The notes under the pieces are model-generated. The model made no database searches, had not been told where the DNA came from, and saw nothing but the letters and a program-made list of their open reading frames with translations. The position numbers and the translations under genes were made by a program. A stretch of DNA of 64,000 nucleotides, taken from positions 4,030,001-4,094,000 of the forward strand of contig NZ_CP162102.1 of assembly GCF_042466665.1 (NCBI RefSeq). The letters are read 5' to 3'. Origin of the DNA: Peterkaempfera podocarpi (GTDB lineage Bacteria; Actinomycetota; Actinomycetes; Streptomycetales; Streptomycetaceae). Of this stretch, positions 59,655 through 64,000 are shown one piece after another. The first letter of the stretch is position 1; every line of letters begins with the position of its first letter.

Positions 59655-60722
59655 TCAGGCGGACTGACGGACCACCAGGGACGGTTCGAAGAGCACCGAC
59701 ACGGCCCTGCGGTCCAGGCGGTCGGGGCGGTCGAGCCCGTCCAGCAGGATGCGGGTCATCTCCTCGGCCATGGCCTCGACCGGCTGGCGGATGGTGGTGA
59801 GCAGGGGGCGGCCCGCGGTGGCGGCGCTGCTGTCGTCAAAGCCGATGACGGCGACGTCGTCGGGCACCCGGCGCCCCTGCTCGCGCAGGATGGCCAGGGC
59901 GCCCTGCGCCATCAGGTCGTTGGCGGCGAAGACCCCGTCCAGATCGGGGTGGTCGGCCAGCAGCCGGGTCATCGCCCGCTCGCCGCCCGCCTGCGTGAAG
60001 TCCGCCTCCGCGTGGGGCACGTCCGGAAGACCGTGCCGGTCCATGGCCTCCCGGAAGCCGTCCAGCCGGTCGCGGGCCGCGGGTACGGCGGAGGGGCCGG
60101 CGATCACCGCGATGCGGCGGCAGCCCCGCGCGAAGAGATGGTCCGCGGCGAGGGCGGCACCGTCCTGGTTGGCCAGGTCGACATGGCTGACGGGGACCCT
60201 GGGCTGGGGCCTGCCGAACAGCACCACGGGCAGCCCGTTGCGGGCGAGTTGGGCGGGCAGCGGGTCCTCGGCGTGGGTGGACACCACCAGGGCCCCGTCG
60301 GCGTTGCCCTGCCGCAGATAGGCGAGGACCTGCTCCCGGGCGTCGGCGTCGTCCGCCAGCATCAGCACCGGGTGCAGGCCCTGGGGGCGGAGCCCGCTGA
60401 GGACTCCGCTGACGACCCGGCCGAAGAAGGGGTCGGTGAAGATCTGGGTACGCGCCGCGTCGCCGTCGCTGTCCCGGGCGCCCGTGCCCGACACCACCAG
60501 GGCGACCGCCCCGGCCCGCCGGGTGACCAGGGAGCGCGCCGCACTGTTGGGGACGTACCCGGTGGCCTCCACGGCCTGACGCACGGTCTCCTGGATCTCC
60601 GGGGCGACATTGCGCACCCCGTTGATGACCCGGGAGACGGTGGCGCGGGAGACCCCGGCGACGCGGGCGACGTCCTCCAGGGTGGCGGATCGACGGGCAG
60701 CCGACCGGGTGACTTCGGTCAT
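59655..60722 (-). CDS. LacI-family transcriptional repressor
   Basis: A 355-residue regulator. The N-terminal HTH and hinge read TLEDVARVAGVSRATVSRVINGVRNVAPEIQETVRQAVEATGYVPN, followed by a periplasmic-binding-protein-like sensor domain (FFGRVVSGVLSGLRPQG, AVIAGPSAVPAARDRLDGF, VAVIGFDDSSAATAGRPLLTTI). It probably senses a sugar and controls carbohydrate genes, such as the secreted enzymes to its right. An operator half matching TGAGAGCGCTCT lies 22 bp before its start, implying autoregulation. Confidence 0.93.
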   Translation of the reverse strand: MTEVTRSAARRSATLEDVARVAGVSRATVSRVINGVRNVAPEIQETVRQAVEATGYVPNSAARSLVTRRAGAVALVVSGTGARDSDGDAARTQIFTDPFFGRVVSGVLSGLRPQGLHPVLMLADDADAREQVLAYLRQGNADGALVVSTHAEDPLPAQLARNGLPVVLFGRPQPRVPVSHVDLANQDGAALAADHLFARGCRRIAVIAGPSAVPAARDRLDGFREAMDRHGLPDVPHAEADFTQAGGERAMTRLLADHPDLDGVFAANDLMAQGALAILREQGRRVPDDVAVIGFDDSSAATAGRPLLTTIRQPVEAMAEEMTRILLDGLDRPDRLDRRAVSVLFEPSLVVRQSA

Positions 60723-60743
60723 GGAACTCTTTATAGCACGCTG

Positions 60744-60757
60744 TGAGAGCGCTCTAT
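60744..60757. promoter_or_regulatory. LacI-type operator upstream of the repressor gene
   Basis: TGAGAGCGCTCTAT matches the palindrome at 56683-56696 in 12 of 14 bases and covers the promoter region of the LacI gene. Confidence 0.65.
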
Positions 60758-60793
60758 CAAGGTTTCCCGCCGGTCACCGGCGCTGTGCGCGGT

Positions 60794-61333
60794 TCAGTGC
60801 TCCTTCCAGCAGATCATCACGGTGGTGGCCACGGTGAGCGCAACCCCGGCGCGGGGGCGCGGCGGTGTGCCGAAGACCGCCGGGAGCCGGCTGACGTCGA
60901 CGGTCAGCACCATGCGGTCCCGGAGGGCCACCGCGGAGCCGTCGCCGCGGGCGAAGGCCGCGTCTCCCAGCCCGTTCACGGCACGGCTGCCGACCGCACC
61001 GGCCCGCAGCCGGCCGAGGCGGGCCGAGGCCGCGGCAGGGTCGGGAAGCTCCTCGACGGAGAGCCGCATACTGCGGCCGCCTCCGTAGTCATAGGTGCAG
61101 GAGTAGACATGGTCGGCCCAGTGCGGGGAGAGCGGGGCGCTGAGCTCCGTCCCCAGGGCCCCGGCGATCTCCTCGCGGATCTCGTCCGCGCAGATCATCA
61201 TGGTCGCCGCGGCGGGAGAGCCCGGGGCTGTCCCCGCCGCGGAGGACCGCGGGGTCCCGACCGCGGGGGCCCCGCCGGAGGCGCAGCCCGCGGTGGCGGC
61301 CAGCATCAGGAGTACGGCGGCGACTGCTCTCAT
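60794..61333 (-). CDS. Small secreted lipoprotein
   Basis: A 179-residue protein with a lipoprotein signal MRAVAAVLLMLAATAGCASG, lipobox L-A-A-T-A-G-C with the lipidated Cys at 17. After an Ala/Pro/Ser linker comes a domain with ICADEIREEIAGALG, HVYSCTYDYGGGRSMRLSVEEL and a C-terminal MICWKEH; paired Cys residues may form disulfides. The form resembles the DUF3558-type cell-surface lipoproteins of actinobacteria, with modest certainty. It lies between the LacI gene and the secreted DUF1996 protein. Confidence 0.8.
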   Translation of the reverse strand: MRAVAAVLLMLAATAGCASGGAPAVGTPRSSAAGTAPGSPAAATMMICADEIREEIAGALGTELSAPLSPHWADHVYSCTYDYGGGRSMRLSVEELPDPAAASARLGRLRAGAVGSRAVNGLGDAAFARGDGSAVALRDRMVLTVDVSRLPAVFGTPPRPRAGVALTVATTVMICWKEH

Positions 61334-61424
61334 GGATCAGGCTCTCCGGTGGTGGCGCCCGCGGCCGCCCTCTGTGCCCAGGACGGCCGCGGACGCGGTC
61401 TGCGGGGTGGACAGGATCGGTGGA

Positions 61425-62814
61425 TCAGGGCAGCAGGTACTGCGCGTTGAGCGCTGCGCCCTTCTCCGGCTGGTTCTGGTCGTAGCCCCGGGCGTCGCAC
61501 TGCAGACCGCCGACGATGCAGTGGTCCACCATCGCGGCGAGGGTGGGTGCGTCCCAGGCGTTGAAGAAGTCGTAGTGGAAGGAGAAGCCCCGTCCGCTCG
61601 ACAGGTGGAGCTGCGACAGGTCGCCGTCATTGACCGGGAAGGCCATCTTGAACTCGATCATCGGCAGGGCGACCGGGTGGTCCGCCGGGCAGACGCCGTT
61701 GACCGGGTAGGCCATGTGGCTCTTGTGGTCGGGGGTGTCCAGGTAGAGGCCGTTCCAGCAGCTGGGGGCCTGGTAGCGGATCTCGGCCTGGCCACCGGAC
61801 GGGCAGCTCACCGGCAGGTCGATGTTGTGGTAACTGTCGCCGCACTCCCAGCCGGCCACCCATCCGGGGTCGGTGGCGAACTCGTTGGCCGTTGCCGCCG
61901 GGCTGCCGACGACGAACCGCAGGCCCGGCGGGAACGGCCGCACGCTGGTGTAGTCGTTGATGGCGCTCTTGTAGTAGATGGTCTGCACCCCGACCGGGTT
62001 GATCGCGGTGCTGCCGTCGTACAGGGTCGGCATCCAGTACGCCGACCTGTCGCCCGGGGCGAGGCAGGTGGTGCCGCCCGCCTGGAGCGAGGCCAGGGTG
62101 GAGCCTGCGTTGGTGGTGGTGTTGCCCATGAAGGTGTGCATATGGGACTTGCCGGCCTGGCCCGGGTAGACGATGGGGTCGTCGGGCAGGTTGTGGTTGG
62201 CCGAGCAGTTCGCCTGGAACTCGTGGAAGTAGGCGTGCGGCGGGTTGTAGGTGGACGGGGTGACCCCGGTGACCTGGGGGTTCGCCAGGACGTAGCCGTC
62301 CGTCGGCAGGCTCGCCGTGCCGTACGCCTTGAACTCGTAGAGCGAGTAGCCGTAGCCGGTGGCCCGGTGGGTGGCGTACAGCCGCAGATAGCGCCCACTG
62401 CCGGAGACGGCGAGGTTCTGCACCCCGCCGGTGCCGGTGGTGGTGGAGTAGACGGTGGTCCAGGTGGTGGCGTCATCGGAGGTCTGCAGCTGGAAGGCGT
62501 CGGCGTAGGCGGCCTCCCAGTCCAGCTCCCCGGGAGACGGTGGCGCCGGTCCCGAGGTCGATCCTGATCCAGGCCGGGTCGGTCCAGGTGCTGGCCCAGC
62601 GGGTGGCGGGGTCGCCGTCGACGACGGCCCCGGCGGGGAAGTTGGCGCTCTCGATGGACGAGGCGGTGACCGGGCGGGACTGCGAGATCAGCGTCTCGGC
62701 GGCGGCCGCGTGCTGGGTGGCGGCGCCCAGGCCCAGCAGGGAGAGCAGGGTGGTGAGGGCGAGCGCCAGCGCTGTTCGGCGCGGTCGCCCGCGGGACGGG
62801 AATCGGGGTCGCAT
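61425..62814 (-). CDS. Secreted F5/8-type CBM plus DUF1996 protein, frameshifted
   Basis: About 463 residues when repaired. A signal peptide (RRTALALALTTLLSLLGLGAATQHAAAA) leads to a discoidin-like module (SRPVTASSIESANFPAGAVVDGDPATRWASTWTD) whose second half, after the break, reads FQLQTSDDATTWTTV and YLRLYATHRATGYGYSLYEF. A DUF1996 domain follows (HEFQANCSANHNLPDDPIVYPGQAGKSHMHTFMG, SGRGFSFHYDFFNAWD). The frame breaks near 62526-62533; two added bases restore the expected VELDWEAAYADAF. The domain pair is found in secreted actinobacterial wall- or polysaccharide-binding proteins. Confidence 0.85.
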
Positions 62815-62845
62815 CTGACCTCCAGATCGGGTGGGTTGGGTGGGC

Positions 62846-62881
62846 CCGGGGCCGGGATGTCGGGTGGGATCCCGGCCCCGG
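62846..62881. terminator. Hairpin terminator, 13-bp stem
   Basis: Arms 62846-62858 and 62869-62881 with a 10-nt loop lie just after the stop of the minus-strand glycosidase-like gene. Confidence 0.6.
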
Positions 62882-62888
62882 AGTCGGA

Positions 62889-64000
62889 TCAGGCGTAGAC
62901 GCCGAACTCGTAGAGCGAGTCGCCGTAGGCGGTGCCGCGCTGGGTGATCTCGACGCGGACGTACCGCCCGCTCGCGGTGACGTCGAAGTCGTCGACGCCG
63001 CCGCTGCCCGTGCTGGTGGACCACACCGTGGTCCAGGTGGAGTCGTCGTTGGAGGTCTCGACCCGGTACGCCTTGCCGTAGGCGGACTCCCAACCGAGCT
63101 GGATGTGCTTGATGGCGGTGACCTGTCCCAGGTCCACCCGGATCCACTGGGGGTCGCTCCAGTCGGTCGCCCAGCGGGTGGTCCACTTGCCGTCGGTGGC
63201 GTTGGACGCCGGGTACGGGGCGCCGTCACCGGTCGCCTGGTAGGAGGAGGCGGTGGTGGGCTTGCCCAGGGCGACGTCGGTGCCCTGGACCTGCGGGGCG
63301 ACCACCCGGAAGGACCGGGTCTCGATGCCCACGTTGCCGTGCCCGTCGTAGGCGTAGACATAGACCTTGTAGACGCCGAGCGCCTTGGGCGCGGTGGCGG
63401 TGAAGCGGCCGTCGCCGGTCTGGGTGAAGTCGACCTGGTTGAAGCCGGTGCCGCCGCCGGCGTACTTGGCACAGTAGAGCAGCTGGTAGCGGATCAGGTC
63501 GCCGTCCGGATCGGTGGCCTTGGCGGTGATGTCGAAGGTGCTCCCGGCCGGCACGGACGCGGTGTTGCTCAGCGTCATGTCGGTGATCACCGGTGGGGTG
63601 TTGCCGCCCGCGTTGCCGCCGTAGTCCTTGGCCACCGAGTAGAAGCTGAGCCGCCGCCAGCCGGCCGGGACGGTGTTGTACCAGACACCGCCGAAGTCGT
63701 TCTCCGTCCCGTAGTGGAAGACCGTGGCGCCCAGCGCCACTCCCTGGTGCCCGGTGATGCAGGCCCAGTTGGAGAGGTAGGCGTCCCGCTTCTGGACGTC
63801 GGTGGGCTCGGTGGGCACCCCGTTGGCGTCGTTGGGCACCTCCCACTCGCCGGACTCGCCGGACTCGGTGATGATGTACGGCTTGGTGTAGCCGCCGCTG
63901 ACCCAGTCGTTCCTGACGTTGCAGACCGAGCCGTAGGAGTTGACCGCCAGCAGGTCCAGGCTCGGGGTGTAGGACTTGTAGTACGCCCAGGCCCCGGTCC
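62889..64000 (-). CDS. Secreted glycoside hydrolase-like protein with C-terminal CBM, N-terminus beyond window
   Basis: The last 370 codons of a large extracellular protein. The visible part starts within a TIM-barrel-like enzyme region (AYYKSYTPSLDLLAVNSYGS, PYIITESGESGEWEVPND, where E may be the catalytic nucleophile), followed by an Ig/cadherin-like segment (PPVITDMTLSNTASVPAGS, ATDPDGDLIRYQLLY) and a discoidin-type CBM ending RGTAYGDSLYEFGVYA. The CBM is closely similar to that of the DUF1996 protein downstream. It probably attacks a glucan-type polysaccharide; the family cannot be fixed without the N-terminus. Confidence 0.85.
   Translation of the reverse strand, partial: TGAWAYYKSYTPSLDLLAVNSYGSVCNVRNDWVSGGYTKPYIITESGESGEWEVPNDANGVPTEPTDVQKRDAYLSNWACITGHQGVALGATVFHYGTENDFGGVWYNTVPAGWRRLSFYSVAKDYGGNAGGNTPPVITDMTLSNTASVPAGSTFDITAKATDPDGDLIRYQLLYCAKYAGGGTGFNQVDFTQTGDGRFTATAPKALGVYKVYVYAYDGHGNVGIETRSFRVVAPQVQGTDVALGKPTTASSYQATGDGAPYPASNATDGKWTTRWATDWSDPQWIRVDLGQVTAIKHIQLGWESAYGKAYRVETSNDDSTWTTVWSTSTGSGGVDDFDVTASGRYVRVEITQRGTAYGDSLYEFGVYA

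Overview
The window is very GC-rich DNA from a filamentous actinomycete, most likely Streptomycetaceae. Evidence is the codon bias, GTG and TTG starts behind GGAGG sites, a SARP regulator with matching heptamer boxes, and three copies of the GGGGCGCGGGGAAC-type intergenic palindrome common in Streptomyces. From about 1 to 56,000 it holds most of one large aromatic (type II) polyketide cluster that runs off the left edge. From about 57,000 to the right edge it holds unrelated genes: a VOC protein, an exporter, a LacI repressor, a lipoprotein and two secreted carbohydrate-binding proteins.

Core chemistry: KSalpha (50579), KSbeta (51841), ACP (53099) and an acyltransferase (53625) form the minimal PKS, preceded by a SARP activator (49315). 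Tailoring of the nascent chain is given by an ActIII-like ketoreductase (4128), an ActVII-like didomain aromatase/cyclase (37023), a metallo-beta-lactamase-fold cyclase/thioesterase candidate (2637), an ABM protein (38011) and small SRPBCC, NTF2 and VOC proteins. Oxidation is heavy: an ActVA-ORF5/ActVB-like flavin pair (5809 with 3551), four cytochromes P450 (8716, 19052, 28942, 32330) with a dedicated ferredoxin and reductase (11961, 10711), and a FAD monooxygenase (25744).

Starter and side-chain supply looks unusual. There is a citramalate-synthase-like enzyme (34226), an alpha-methylacyl-CoA racemase-like enzyme (20280), a stand-alone NRPS adenylation enzyme with a Val/Ile-like code (27357) and its carrier protein (25452), a fatty-acyl-AMP ligase plus acyl-CoA dehydrogenase (38876, 40612), an ACP-AT fusion whose AT lacks its serine (42396), and two KASIII-like acyltransferases, one with Cys (24410) and one with Ser (35903). 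I infer a branched-chain acyl or aminoacyl building block joined to an aromatic polyketide.

Self-protection points to a DNA-reactive product: two AlkZ-type DNA glycosylase paralogues (6966, 15475), two epoxide hydrolases (17763, 23207), two drug exporters (12445, 21371) and a pentapeptide-repeat protein (55707). Known clusters for DNA-alkylating type II polyketides (trioxacarcin, LL-D49194, hedamycin) carry AlkZ-family resistance enzymes, so an epoxide-bearing alkylator is the leading hypothesis.

Regulation is legible: about 14 promoter regions carry two or three heptamers at 11-bp spacing, 8 bp before a TA/CAnnnT hexamer, which is the SARP box architecture. Embedded beside the SARP gene is a separate minus-strand unit (49065 to 44468): a possible RiPP precursor, a fused E1-YcaO cyclodehydratase and a two-component system, with no SARP box seen. 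Four genes (1345, 51841, 53625, 61425) are each broken by one small indel. KSbeta is among them, so sequence errors are more likely than true decay.
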